A stretch of DNA of 64,000 nucleotides from RUG11462 sp036308645 (GCA_036308645.1 JAXJVH010000052.1:47041-111040); one strand, 5' to 3'. Counted from the stretch's first letter, positions 1 to 8,754 are shown. The notes: a model not told the origin generated them from the sequence alone. Numbers and translations are program-made.

Positions 1-1242
1 ATAAAGATCACCGATACCGCCTTGTGAAGAAGGTGTATTAACAAGAATACGGCAGGTTTTCATTCTCTCGCCGAATTCTGCGATTTTTTCTCTTTCGGTT
101 ACATCGTTAATATAAAGTGAAGATGTATGACCGTAACCGCCGTCAGCGATAAGCTGCTCTGCTTTATCAAGAGCTTCGCCGAAAGATTTTGCCTTATACA
201 TAGCAAGAACAGGAGAAAGTTTCTCATGAGCAAATTCTTCCGAAATGTCAACCGATTCAACCTCACCGATAAGGATTTTTGTTGATTCCGGAACTGTAAC
301 GCCTGCCAAAGCGGCGATTGTATGAGGTTTCTGACCAACGATTTTTGCATTAAGAGCGCCGTTGATAATAATAGTCTTTCTGACTTTTTCGGTTTCTTCT
401 TCGTTAAGGAAGTAGCAACCTCTTGCTTTGAACTCGTCTTTAACCTTTTTATAAATCTTGTCAAGAACGATTACAGACTGCTCGGAAGCGCAAATCATAC
501 CGTTATCAAAAGTTTTTGAATGAATAATTGAGTTTACTGCAAGGATTATATCAGCGCTGTCATCAATAATTGCAGGAGTGTTACCTGCGCCAACGCCGAG
601 CGCCGGAGTACCGCTTGAATAAGCGGCTTTAACCATTCCCGGACCGCCTGTAGCAAGAATAATATCAGACTCTTTCATAAGAAGGTTAGTCATATCAAGC
701 GAAGGAACGTCAATCCAGTCGATAATTCCCTCAGGAGCGCCTGCTTTAACAGCAGCTTCAAGAACAACCTTTGCAGCGGCAATAGTTGATTCTTTTGCTC
801 TCGGGTGAGGGCTTATGATAATACCGTTTCTTGTTTTAAGAGAAATAAGTGTTTTGAAAATAGCGGTTGAAGTCGGGTTGGTTGTAGGAATAACCGCACC
901 TACTACGCCGATAGGCTCTGCAACTTTAGTGATGCCGTAAGCCTTGTCCTCTTCAATAACACCGCAGGTTTTTGTGTTTTTGTAAGCATTGTAGATATAT
1001 TCGGCAGCGTAATGATTTTTGATAACCTTATCCTCTACAATACCCATGCCTGTTTCTTCAACAGCCATCTTTGCAAGCGGAATTCTCTGACCGTTTGCAG
1101 CAATTGCCGCAGCCTTGAAAATTTCATCAACCTGCTCTTGAGTGTAAGTAGCGAACTTTTTCTGTGCCTCTCTTACTCTCTGGAGGGCTGCTTCAAGTGT
1201 TTCAACACTGTCAACAATTTCATAAGTCTTCTGTGTTTCCAT
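1..1242 (-). CDS. adhE: Bifunctional acetaldehyde/alcohol dehydrogenase, N-terminal part (partial)
   Basis: Translating the minus strand from an ATG at 1242 gives 414 residues open through the left edge. It begins METQKTYEIVDSVE and carries the CoA-acylating aldehyde dehydrogenase domain: VVGAVIPTTNPTST, the GGPGMVKAAYSSG segment, the GAGNTP motif and the catalytic-cysteine context GMICASEQS. In AdhE this half reduces acetyl-CoA to acetaldehyde; the iron-dependent alcohol dehydrogenase half would lie outside the window, so a stand-alone acetaldehyde dehydrogenase cannot be strictly excluded, though the sequence is AdhE-like. AAAGGAG lies 9 bases before the ATG. A promoter overlapped by a Rex-like dyad lies upstream, fitting NADH-responsive control of ethanol formation. 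Confidence 0.93.
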   Translation of the reverse strand, partial: METQKTYEIVDSVETLEAALQRVREAQKKFATYTQEQVDEIFKAAAIAANGQRIPLAKMAVEETGMGIVEDKVIKNHYAAEYIYNAYKNTKTCGVIEEDKAYGITKVAEPIGVVGAVIPTTNPTSTAIFKTLISLKTRNGIIISPHPRAKESTIAAAKVVLEAAVKAGAPEGIIDWIDVPSLDMTNLLMKESDIILATGGPGMVKAAYSSGTPALGVGAGNTPAIIDDSADIILAVNSIIHSKTFDNGMICASEQSVIVLDKIYKKVKDEFKARGCYFLNEEETEKVRKTIIINGALNAKIVGQKPHTIAALAGVTVPESTKILIGEVESVDISEEFAHEKLSPVLAMYKAKSFGEALDKAEQLIADGGYGHTSSLYINDVTEREKIAEFGERMKTCRILVNTPSSQGGIGDLY

Positions 1243-1309
1243 TTGTGTTTCTCCTTTATCAATAAATTTTTAAGCATTAACCTTTTGATATTCAGACTCA
1301 TTTTCAAGT

Positions 1310-1345
1310 CTGTTAATATTTTAACAAACTTTTTTAACAATGTAA
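1310..1345 (-). promoter_or_regulatory. adhE promoter with Rex-like operator
   Basis: On the minus strand TTACAT (1345-1340), a 16-bp spacer and TAAAAT (1323-1318) form a plausible sigma-A promoter. The dyad CTGTTA-N6-TAACAA (1310-1327) overlaps the -10 and differs at one position from the Rex consensus TTGTTA-N6-TAACAA. A hairpin CAGACT/AGTCTG follows in the leader. Rex control of adhE is common in Clostridia; its use here is inferred. Confidence 0.55.
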
Positions 1346-1562
1346 AATATCTAATTTGTATATTGATATATTCAAGACTATATACCCATTTATACAAACC
1401 GATTAAACTTAAATTTATTTATTTAATTATATCATTCATAATCCTTTGTATCAAGTATAAATTTCAGTATTTTTAACTTTTTTATGGAAAATTTTCGGAA
1501 AATTAAACAATACTTAACACCTATTACGGTAAAAGCAGATAAAACCGGATAAATTTTAACAT

Positions 1563-1594
1563 AAAAAAAGAGCGCATTATAAAAACGCACTCTT
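1563..1594 (-). terminator. Rho-independent terminator of the M23 peptidase gene
   Basis: Minus-strand stem AAGAGTGCG paired with TGCGCTCTT (9 bp, two G-T pairs), followed by seven T. It starts 8 bases past the stop codon at 1602. The rest of 1243-1601 is AT-rich and shows no gene apart from the adhE promoter region. Confidence 0.85.
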
Positions 1595-1601
1595 AAAAAG
1601 T

Positions 1602-2804
1602 TTATTTTTTAACATAATCATTAGGATTTACCGGGTCTGCTCCGTTCGGGTGAACCTCAAAATGAAGATGATTTGCAGTAGAACGTCCCGTTGAACCAAC
1701 CTTCGCTATAGTCTGCCCTGCCACAACCTGCTCTCCGACGCTTGCAATAAGTTTTGAGCAATGGGCATATCTTGTAACAGTACCGTCGCTGTGACGAATA
1801 TCAATACAGTATCCGTAAGATTCAAACCACGAGGAGCGTGTTACCACACCGTCGGCGGCCGCCACAATATTCGTACCGTAATTCGCAATAATATCAATAC
1901 CTTTATGAAGTCTGCCGCTGCGCTGACCGAAACCGCTGCTTATATAGCAAGAAGCGCCTTTTTCAAGCGGCCACAATAATTTTCCGCCGTTTAAATCAAC
2001 CTGCGGTCTTTCTTTTGTTCCTACGAGTATAACTTTTGTTGTGGTTTTTTCAACGGTTTTCTTTTCAACAACCCCACTTGAAACTTTTTTCTTGTTTTTA
2101 TACCAATTAAGCGTCTTAATTTCCTGTTTACCGTCTGCACCCTCGGTTTTTACCTTTTCAATGCCCTCGTATAAAGAATCATCGTCTTTTTTAACTGTCT
2201 TGTATTCAACAGTCTTTATCTCGGTTTTGAAATAACCCAATTTGTAATCAACAATCTGCTCCAACAAATCGGTAGTGCCTTCAAGGTCGGTGAGTCTTTC
2301 TTCCAAACTTAAACAACCCTTAATCTGAACTGAATTGTCAAAAACAACAATATCCGCGCCGTTTTCCGACAAAACTTTACTCTTATAACTTTCAATTGCA
2401 TTCAGCAAAAGAAATTTGTCAAAACTCGCCGCAATACATTTATTACCTACATAAATTCCGTAAGCGTTTACAATGCCGTCATTCATTGCAAGATTATCCG
2501 TAAGATTTTTTGAAATCTCGCTGACGGTATTAATTGAATTAGAAGGGACAATTGCCGCCGAAAGTTCCAATGAATTATCAATGCTTCCTACTATTTTATC
2601 ATTTACTATTTTTTCAGCCTCTTTATACTCGCTCTCGTTTGAAACATATCCGATAGAGTTGTCCTGATATTTAACCTCGTAAGCCAAAGTTAAAGTTGAA
2701 AGCGGAAATATAGGTAAAAGCATAACGGCAACCATAACTAACGCAAGTATTGCAGTTCTTTTATAATTTTTTATTTCACTGTTTTTTATATTGGTAAAAA
2801 CCAT
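1602..2804 (-). CDS. M23-family murein metallopeptidase with G5-like region
   Basis: About 400 residues. The N-terminus is a basic stretch then a hydrophobic segment (about 22-45) that acts as a signal peptide or anchor. A middle region around 190-270 rich in KTVEYKTV/EKKTVEKTT resembles a G5 domain, a cell-wall-associated module. The C-terminal 130 residues are a LytM/M23 zinc peptidase with GRLHKGIDI and HLHFEV supplying the metal and catalytic histidines and Asp. M23 enzymes cut peptide cross-links in peptidoglycan. The start at 2804 is preferred over one 7 codons upstream because AAAGGTG sits 6 bases before it. Monocistronic, with its own terminator. Substrate and role (growth or sporulation) are not shown by sequence. 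Confidence 0.88.
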   Translation of the reverse strand: MVFTNIKNSEIKNYKRTAILALVMVAVMLLPIFPLSTLTLAYEVKYQDNSIGYVSNESEYKEAEKIVNDKIVGSIDNSLELSAAIVPSNSINTVSEISKNLTDNLAMNDGIVNAYGIYVGNKCIAASFDKFLLLNAIESYKSKVLSENGADIVVFDNSVQIKGCLSLEERLTDLEGTTDLLEQIVDYKLGYFKTEIKTVEYKTVKKDDDSLYEGIEKVKTEGADGKQEIKTLNWYKNKKKVSSGVVEKKTVEKTTTKVILVGTKERPQVDLNGGKLLWPLEKGASCYISSGFGQRSGRLHKGIDIIANYGTNIVAAADGVVTRSSWFESYGYCIDIRHSDGTVTRYAHCSKLIASVGEQVVAGQTIAKVGSTGRSTANHLHFEVHPNGADPVNPNDYVKK

Positions 2805-2978
2805 AAAAACACCTTTCTTCTGCACTTATTCGCAGATTTCAAAAGTTACAAATTTGTAACAATCTAAATTCAATTATAAACGAAAGTTACAAAAATGCAA
2901 CCTTTTTCAAGGCATTTTGTATGATTAACTATTTATTTTTAACATTTTAACACATTTTTTAACATTATTGCACAAACA

Positions 2979-3437
2979 TTATTGCTGATAGTGCATATTT
3001 TCGGCAGTTAATGGTTGCAAAATTTTAATAAATTCTCTTGCTTCTTTCTTTGCAAGCTCTAAATTATGATCCCGATAATTTCCGCATTCAACCGCAGTCG
3101 AACCGGGGATTTCGCCTTCAAAATCGGCAATAAACCTAAAAGCTTCTTTTATAATAGAAAGCACAGTAGCATTATCGAGATTTCTTGTTAAAAAGTAACA
3201 ACCTGTTCTGCAACCCATCGGTCCGAAATAAATAACGCTGTCTTTATACTCGCAGTTTCTTGCATAAGTGGCAAATAAATGCTCAATAGTATGAATTGCG
3301 CCGTTGTCCATTACCTCCTCTACATTCGGCTTTCTCATTCTTATATCATAAGTGGTAATATCTCCGTCAATACGGGAAACGTAAACTCCTTTTTCGAGTT
3401 TTGTGTGGTCAACGCAAAATGACGCTATTCTTTCCAT
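2979..3437 (-). CDS. luxS: S-ribosylhomocysteine lyase (LuxS)
   Basis: 152 residues, the normal LuxS length. The metal-binding HTIEH motif (HxxEH), the GPMGCRTG segment with the catalytic cysteine, and a late conserved CGNYRDHNL segment are all present. LuxS splits S-ribosylhomocysteine into homocysteine and DPD, the precursor of autoinducer-2, as part of the activated methyl cycle. ATG at 3437 is preceded by AAGGAG. It lies downstream of the short-chain dehydrogenase gene on the same strand with about 50 bases between them; co-transcription is possible but there is no obvious functional link. No pfs gene is nearby. Confidence 0.95.
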   Translation of the reverse strand: MERIASFCVDHTKLEKGVYVSRIDGDITTYDIRMRKPNVEEVMDNGAIHTIEHLFATYARNCEYKDSVIYFGPMGCRTGCYFLTRNLDNATVLSIIKEAFRFIADFEGEIPGSTAVECGNYRDHNLELAKKEAREFIKILQPLTAENMHYQQ

Positions 3438-3486
3438 AATACAAATCTCCTTATTTTACTTTTTTAATTTTATTTTAATTGTAACT

Positions 3487-4254
3487 TTATCTTAATTTTT
3501 GTTGCTTCTGCCAGATAAACATAGTAAACTTTTTCGGCGCAAATTTTACAAGCACCGATTGAAGTTTGTTAATTAAACTCGGCGTAAGCACAACCTTTTT
3601 GCTTTTTTGCACCTTTTTAAGAGCGTAAGATACGATTTCTTCGGCGGTAAACCATTTATTAAAATACTTTACAACACCCTTTTCATTACCGGAATCATTA
3701 AAAAATTCCGTTTTGGTCCAACCGGGACAAAGCGCAAAAACACGTATCTTTTTATCTCTTAATTCCTCCTGCAATGCTAACGAATAATTCAACACAAACG
3801 CTTTTGTCGCACCGTAAACATTCAAGTAAGGTATCGGCTGAAACGCCGCAATGGAATCTACCTCGATGATTTTTGCGCCTTCTGTCATATAAGGAATAAC
3901 CGCTTCGCTTAAAAATACAAGCGCTTTGCAGTTAAGATCTATCATTTTTAATGTATCTTCTGTCGGGATTGCGTCGTATTTACCGAATTTACCGAAGCCT
4001 GCGCAATTAATAAGCAGTTTTACATTCGGCTTTTTTTCTTTTAATATACCCGCAAATTTATTCAGTTCATCTGTTTGCGTAAGGTCTAAAGGTATCGGAA
4101 CGATTTTTTGTCCGTATTTTAATTCAAGTTCGAGCAAACGCTCTCTTCTTCTGGCAATTATCCAAATCTGTTCATAGCCGTCGTTCTCGGCTATTCTTTT
4201 TACAAATTCCCTGCCTATTCCGGAACTGGCGCCGGTTACAATCGCAATATTCAT
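3487..4254 (-). CDS. Short-chain dehydrogenase/reductase (SDR) family oxidoreductase
   Basis: 255 residues of classical SDR type. The N-terminal cofactor loop is TGASSGIG, an NCAG motif is present (LLINCAGFG), catalytic Ser is in EVDSIAAF and the Tyr/Lys pair in YGATK. Residues after the second strand (ARRRERL) suggest NADP(H) preference. The C-terminus is basic and partly hydrophobic (KKFTMFIWQKQQ), as in fatty-acyl or ketoacyl reductase-like SDRs. Substrate unknown. A GGTGA sequence lies just before the ATG at 4254. It is divergent from pduL and upstream of luxS on the same strand. Confidence 0.87.
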   Translation of the reverse strand: MNIAIVTGASSGIGREFVKRIAENDGYEQIWIIARRRERLLELELKYGQKIVPIPLDLTQTDELNKFAGILKEKKPNVKLLINCAGFGKFGKYDAIPTEDTLKMIDLNCKALVFLSEAVIPYMTEGAKIIEVDSIAAFQPIPYLNVYGATKAFVLNYSLALQEELRDKKIRVFALCPGWTKTEFFNDSGNEKGVVKYFNKWFTAEEIVSYALKKVQKSKKVVLTPSLINKLQSVLVKFAPKKFTMFIWQKQQKLR

Positions 4255-4398
4255 AAGTTTTCACCTCATCACTTCAATTTAACCATAATTAAGTATAAAA
4301 ATCAATCGAAATTTTTCTAAAAACGGTTGAAATTAATTAAAAAAAGGAGTAAAATACTAATAATATAATTAATAGTATAATAAAAAGGAGCAACAAAA

Positions 4399-4962
4399 AT
4401 GGATAAATTTATTATTGAAACATCTGCAAGACACGTTCACGTTTGTGAAGAAACTCTTGAAAAACTTTTCGGAAAAGGCGCAACTCTTACCAATAAAAAA
4501 GACCTTTCACAGCCGGGACAATTCGCTTGTGAAGAAAAGGTAACGGTAGTAGGTCCTAAACGTCAGTTAGTAGCAACAATTCTCGGCCCTACACGTTCTG
4601 CCGACCAAATTGAACTTTCTGCAACAGACGCCCGTTCTATCGGCGTTGAAAGCGTTATCCGTGAATCAGGCGATATTGCAGGCACACCGGGTTGCAAATT
4701 GGTAGGTCCTTGCGGCGAAGTTGAGTTGAACGAGGGCGTTATAGTTGCAAAAAGACATATACATATGACTCCGCAAGACGCTGAAAAATTCGGCGTAGAA
4801 GATAAAGAAATTGTAAGCGTTAAAGCAGAGTCAGCCGACCGCTCTTTAACATTTGACGACGTAGTTGTAAGAGTAAGCGAAAAATTCGCTCTCGCTATGC
4901 ACATTGACACCGATGAAAGCAACGCCGCTTTCGGAGTTAAAGAAGGATATATTGTTAAATAA
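4399..4962 (+). CDS. pduL: PduL-type phosphate acyltransferase
   Basis: 187 residues with both halves of the PduL fold: SARHVHV near the start and AKRHIHMTPQDAEKFGV near residue 118, the His clusters that bind zinc in the family. The enzyme exchanges acetyl- or propionyl-CoA with the acyl phosphate. There is no encapsulation peptide or other microcompartment gene, so it is probably a housekeeping phosphotransacetylase feeding acetate kinase. RBS AAAAGGAGC lies 9 bases before the ATG. An AraC-type regulator follows after 8 bases, an arrangement that suggests co-transcription. Confidence 0.93.
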   Translation: MDKFIIETSARHVHVCEETLEKLFGKGATLTNKKDLSQPGQFACEEKVTVVGPKRQLVATILGPTRSADQIELSATDARSIGVESVIRESGDIAGTPGCKLVGPCGEVELNEGVIVAKRHIHMTPQDAEKFGVEDKEIVSVKAESADRSLTFDDVVVRVSEKFALAMHIDTDESNAAFGVKEGYIVK

Positions 4963-4970
4963 TTTTAATT

Positions 4971-5327
4971 ATGGCTAATCAAGAGTTCAATATAAAAACG
5001 CCGCCTTGGTTTGATGAATTTTATGAAAGTCTTACCAAGCGTGAGGTTTATTCGCTTAAAACAGGCGAAATAATTAAACGTTCGGGAAAAAGCAGAGAGC
5101 ATATCAGCCGACTTTTTAAAGAGGCAACAGGCACTACTATAGGAGTTTACTTAAACGAACTTCGTATCGAACATGCCGCGGCAATGCTTACTACCACTTA
5201 CCTTGATATTATTGATATTGCGCTTGAAAGCGGATTTGAAAACCTTTCTACGTTTTATCATCTGTTTAAAAAAACAAAAGGCATTTCGCCTAACCAATAT
5301 CGAAAAAGATATTCATTCGTTTACTGA
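4971..5327 (+). CDS. AraC-type helix-turn-helix transcriptional regulator (DNA-binding domain only)
   Basis: 118 residues consisting almost entirely of the AraC/XylS C-terminal DNA-binding domain: first helix-turn-helix SGKSREHISRLFKEATG, then the family signature IALESGFENLSTFYHLFKKTKGISPNQYRKRY. An effector-binding domain is absent, so ligand sensing is not apparent. It starts 8 bases after the pduL stop with no good ribosome site of its own, implying translational coupling. A strong terminator follows. Targets unknown; autoregulation of pduL is a reasonable guess only. Confidence 0.85.
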   Translation: MANQEFNIKTPPWFDEFYESLTKREVYSLKTGEIIKRSGKSREHISRLFKEATGTTIGVYLNELRIEHAAAMLTTTYLDIIDIALESGFENLSTFYHLFKKTKGISPNQYRKRYSFVY

Positions 5328-5340
5328 TATATCCAACTAA

Positions 5341-5378
5341 AAACAACCGTTGCATAAATTTTGCGGCGGTTGTTTTTT
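5341..5378 (+). terminator. Terminator of pduL-araC operon
   Basis: AACAACCG with matching CGGTTGTT around a GCA/TGC inner pair, followed by six T; located 14 bases after the regulator stop codon. Confidence 0.88.
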
Positions 5379-5431
5379 CGACTAAAAAACCGCAGGCTTT
5401 ACAAATAAATCTTTAAAAGCCCATGCTAAAA

Positions 5432-5464
5432 TTGACAATATTTGCAAAAATCAAAACATATAAT
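5432..5464 (+). promoter_or_regulatory. spoIIE promoter with 21-bp spacer
   Basis: Perfect TTGACA (5432-5437) and perfect TATAAT (5459-5464) separated by 21 bp. Such wide spacing is the hallmark of Spo0A-activated sigma-A promoters of spoIIE and spoIIG in Bacillus subtilis. Exact 0A boxes (TGTCGAA) are not evident; the reverse strand over the -35 reads TTGTCAATT, a partial match. Confidence 0.7.
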
Positions 5465-5506
5465 TGTAGGTGATCTGAATTTTAAAATAAAAGGAGATTT
5501 CATTTT

Positions 5507-7819
5507 ATGCGGACTGCCGTAAAACCTATGCAAATATTTAAAACAGGCGAAATAAAACGAACTATAGTACTTGAACTGCTCTCGGCAGTATGTGGCTTTT
5601 TACTCTCAAGAACCGTACTTTTTGACTCATTTATGCCTTTTGGAGTTGCCTTTATATCGTCGCTTTCTGTCTATCATATTTTTGCAGGACTATTCGGAGT
5701 AATAATCGGAAGTATTGTTCCTGCAAACGGAGGATTTTCAGCATATTACATAGGACTTGCAGTTTTGTCCTGCGCTTTAAAATTTGTCTGCCTTAATATT
5801 TACGAAAAGAAAAACTCGCTGTTTTTTTCATGGCTTTCCTGCGGAGTATGCAACGTTTTCGGATTTATAGCGCTTTTCCTTACCGTAAAATTAAGCCATG
5901 CCGATTATATAAGAATACTCGGTGAAGCATTGCTTTCAATCTCTGCCACCTATTTTTTAGCCTGCGCTATGCCGCTGCTTAACTCAACAAAGCCATTCTC
6001 AAAAATGTCTTCGGTAAGAATATGCTCGGCAATAATGTCCGTATCGCTTATATTAATGTCGCTTAATGATTTTACCGTGCTTTCAGCCTCGCCCGCAAAA
6101 ATGTTTTCCGTATTGATAATTTTACTCTCGGCTCGGTTTGGAGGTCTGAACACCGCAACGATTTGCGCCGTATCTTTAGGCTTTGCAATGAGCATAACAG
6201 GCGGTAACGAATACTATTTGGTAGGCGCTTACGCTTTCGGCGGAATGTTATCGGGAATTTTCGGCAGTTCGGGCAAGATTCCGAGCATTTTAGGTTTTTT
6301 AATGGGAAGCGGTTGCGTGCTTATCGGTTTTTTCAATCAATACGATTTGAGCATAAATTATGCCGAAATTATAATTGGTTGCTTAATGTTTTTAACATTA
6401 CCTCGCAGTTGCAATAAAGTTTTTCTTGATATTTTCTCACCGCCACCTCAACTTGCAAGAGTTGATTCAATGCGTAAAAACCTTGTTATGCGTTTAAAAT
6501 TTTCCTCAAACGCTTTAATGGAGGTTTCAAGAACGGTTGATGAGATAGGCAAAAAACTTGATAAAAGAGAATCAATGTCAATATCGCAGGTTTTTAAAGA
6601 AGTCCAAAATAAATGTTGTGAAAACTGCGGTCTTAAAATTCATTGTTATGAAACAAAGAAAAACGAAACTTACAACGCATTTTTAGAAATGACAAAAGCG
6701 TTTAAGGTTTACGGAAAAACAGCGTCGCATATCCCCGATTATTTTGCACGCCGCTGCTTAAAGCCGGAAGAAGTATCATTGGTTTTATATGATAAATTTG
6801 AAATTTATCAATCGCAGATAAAGGCGAAAAAACGCATTGCCGATATACGGGGCGTTATTTCCGACCAGATGGACGGAATGTCGGATATGCTTTATGATAT
6901 GGCGCTCGAATTTAACGAAGCCGAGCGTTTTGATACCGAAACCGCCTCAAGAATTGACACTCTTTTACGCTCGCTCGGAATCTCCGCAACAGACGTATGC
7001 TGTAAGGCTGACCGCCGTCGCAGACTTTCGGTAGAAATTACCGCCAAAAGGCAAAAGCAGTCTATTCCGAAATTAGAACTTGTTAATCGGCTTTCTTCTC
7101 TATGCTCCGTGCGTTTTGATACGCCTTGCATTACCAACGGCACAGACGTAACATTGATAAATCTTACCGAAAAAACAAATTACTGCGTAGATACGGGCGT
7201 TTGCCAGATAAACTGCAATAACGAAACCTTATCGGGCGACAGTTATACATTTTTCAACGATGGCAAAGGTAATTTTGTAATGATTTTATCCGACGGAATG
7301 GGTTCAGGTCCGCATGCGGCGGTAGATTCCTCCTTTACCGCTAATTTAATGGAAAAACTGATAAAAGCGGGCTTTGGTTTTGAGTGTGCGCTGAAACTTG
7401 TAAATTCGGCTATGATTTTTAAATCAAGCGACGAGTCAACCGCAACGATTGATATTGCAGCAATCGACCTGTATTCGGGACAGACCGATTTTTACAAAGC
7501 CGGCGCAGCCGAAACCTATGTTGTAAAAGGAAAAAAGGTGGGAGTCGCAACCTGCAACGCCTACCCTGCCGGAATTTTAAACGAAATAAGTTTTGATAAA
7601 ACAAGCACTTATTTGCAAAAAGGAAATGTTGTTGTAATGTTTTCCGACGGCGTTTGCGAAGAAAACGAGCAATGGATTGAAGATGAGATTTTAAACAACC
7701 GCAAATCCACCGCGCAAACAATCGCAGATAAAATAGCCTCAAAAGCGGCGGCTGAGCGGCAAGACGGACATTCCGATGATATAACCGTTATGGTGGCGGT
7801 CATCGGCGAAGAATACTAA
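5507..7819 (+). CDS. spoIIE: Stage II sporulation protein E, PP2C-type phosphatase
   Basis: 770 residues (B. subtilis about 827). The first about 300 residues hold roughly ten membrane helices, a central region (about 320-560) contains a Cys cluster (CCENCGLKIHC), and the C-terminal 200 residues are a PP2C phosphatase with SDGMGSGPHA near 594, VVMFSDGV and HSDDITVMV supplying the metal-binding aspartates. SpoIIE dephosphorylates SpoIIAA at the asymmetric septum, releasing sigma-F in the forespore; its partners are encoded at 14988-16368. RBS AAGGAG precedes the ATG by 10 bases. The 21-bp-spaced promoter fits Spo0A control. Confidence 0.95.
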   Translation: MRTAVKPMQIFKTGEIKRTIVLELLSAVCGFLLSRTVLFDSFMPFGVAFISSLSVYHIFAGLFGVIIGSIVPANGGFSAYYIGLAVLSCALKFVCLNIYEKKNSLFFSWLSCGVCNVFGFIALFLTVKLSHADYIRILGEALLSISATYFLACAMPLLNSTKPFSKMSSVRICSAIMSVSLILMSLNDFTVLSASPAKMFSVLIILLSARFGGLNTATICAVSLGFAMSITGGNEYYLVGAYAFGGMLSGIFGSSGKIPSILGFLMGSGCVLIGFFNQYDLSINYAEIIIGCLMFLTLPRSCNKVFLDIFSPPPQLARVDSMRKNLVMRLKFSSNALMEVSRTVDEIGKKLDKRESMSISQVFKEVQNKCCENCGLKIHCYETKKNETYNAFLEMTKAFKVYGKTASHIPDYFARRCLKPEEVSLVLYDKFEIYQSQIKAKKRIADIRGVISDQMDGMSDMLYDMALEFNEAERFDTETASRIDTLLRSLGISATDVCCKADRRRRLSVEITAKRQKQSIPKLELVNRLSSLCSVRFDTPCITNGTDVTLINLTEKTNYCVDTGVCQINCNNETLSGDSYTFFNDGKGNFVMILSDGMGSGPHAAVDSSFTANLMEKLIKAGFGFECALKLVNSAMIFKSSDESTATIDIAAIDLYSGQTDFYKAGAAETYVVKGKKVGVATCNAYPAGILNEISFDKTSTYLQKGNVVVMFSDGVCEENEQWIEDEILNNRKSTAQTIADKIASKAAAERQDGHSDDITVMVAVIGEEY

Positions 7820-7827
7820 AAAATAGA

Positions 7828-8018
7828 TTCTATTCCTAATGTTGGGGTTTCAACACTTATCGCCTCCCTCTGACGAGGGAGGTGGCACGGCTTTGCCGTG
7901 ACGGAAGGAGAGAAAGAATAAAGATAGTTATATACTTTGGCTTTTCTCTCCCTCAGTCTCGCTTCGCTCGACAGCTCCCTCGTCAGAGGGAGCCAATCTA
8001 CACCCCAACTTTTGCAAA
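7828..8018. repeat. Bipartite hairpin repeat, 191-bp copy (copy A)
   Basis: Left module: palindrome CCTCCCTC-tgac-GAGGGAGG, hairpin CACGGC-ttt-GCCGTG, then ggaaggagagaa. Right module: ttctctccctcag, a short hairpin, then CTCCCTC-gtca-GAGGGAG. Only about 29 bases separate the modules. Outer sequences contain inverted GTTGGGGT/ACCCCAAC. The same modules flank the DUF559 gene at 44406-44858, and the same outer flanks occur in the minimal copy at 40303-40384. A spurious reading frame crosses this repeat on the minus strand. Confidence 0.85.
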
Positions 8019-8038
8019 AAACCAAAAATAACCGTAAT

Positions 8039-8078
8039 AAAAAATCGGCAGAAGTTTTTACGCTTTTGCCGATTTTTT
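8039..8078. terminator. Bidirectional terminator
   Basis: AAAATCGGCA-g-AAG pairs with CTT-t-TGCCGATTTT, with A and T runs on both sides. It can end the minus-strand zinc-ribbon gene (stop at 8089) and transcription from spoIIE across the repeat. Confidence 0.85.
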
Positions 8079-8088
8079 ATTTTAATAT

Positions 8089-8586
8089 TTATTTGTAAAA
8101 AGAAAGTTTTCCTATTATCGGAAGAGGTTTTTGCTCACCGTTAACAGCGTTTACAATACCGATTATCATAAGCGCCAAAATTCCAACCGCAAACACTATG
8201 CTTAATAAAGTTGTAAATATATACAACAAACGACCGGCAATCCCAATTCCGAATATGTTAAAAGTAACTTTTGCAAATATATTAATAACCATAGAAAGAA
8301 TACTTTTTATAATATTCAACACAACCGAAGCAATTGTCAGAATAATACCCTGCCCTACGTGAAAACGCACCTTCGGGTCATTTTTTTCGGGGCTTAGAAA
8401 CAAGCCGATAAGCCATAAAATGCCGATATACGAAAGCACACAGTAGATTTTTGTATTGTCGCTTTTTGGTTGTACCGTTGTCATACTTTCAACATTTGTA
8501 GGCTGATATTTATTTATCGGATTTCCACATTCGGAACAAAACTTTGAATTATCATCAATTTGCTTTCCGCATTTATTACAATACAT
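8089..8586 (-). CDS. Zinc-ribbon membrane protein
   Basis: 165 residues from the preferred ATG at 8586, where AAGGGGAAGAG lies upstream; eight more codons in frame are unlikely. The N-terminus MYCNKCGKQIDDNSKFCSECG is a double-CxxC zinc ribbon. After a short linker come about three hydrophobic segments (about 50-70, 85-110, 125-150), resembling DUF4870-type small membrane proteins. No enzymatic motif is visible. Function unknown; zinc-ribbon membrane proteins of this kind are frequent in Firmicutes. Confidence 0.8.
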   Translation of the reverse strand: MYCNKCGKQIDDNSKFCSECGNPINKYQPTNVESMTTVQPKSDNTKIYCVLSYIGILWLIGLFLSPEKNDPKVRFHVGQGIILTIASVVLNIIKSILSMVINIFAKVTFNIFGIGIAGRLLYIFTTLLSIVFAVGILALMIIGIVNAVNGEQKPLPIIGKLSFYK

Positions 8587-8686
8587 ATTCTCTTCCCCTT
8601 GTCTTTTCATTTTTCATCGCTATTTATTATACTATAAATTAATTTTTCTGTCAACCAAAGTGGAAATTATTATAAGATTTGAGACC

Positions 8687-8715
8687 TTGTCTTTTCTTAT
8701 AAACTATGATATAAT
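8687..8715 (+). promoter_or_regulatory. Sigma-A promoter of the glycerophosphotransferase/HAD gene
   Basis: TTGTCT (8687-8692), 17-bp spacer, TATAAT (8710-8715), about 40 bases before the GTG start. Confidence 0.65.
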
Positions 8716-8754
8716 TATTTTAATACTATTTTTGAATTTCGGACGGTGAAAACA

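Noticed and set aside
1012..1476. 154-residue plus-strand reading frame
   Set aside because: Antisense to adhE and its AT-rich leader; composition is Phe/Leu/Asn-rich noise.
4399..4962. Bacterial microcompartment locus around pduL
   Set aside because: No shell proteins, no encapsulation peptide, and neighbours are unrelated.
7816..8025. 69-residue minus-strand reading frame
   Set aside because: It runs entirely across the hairpin repeat and reflects its palindromic composition.
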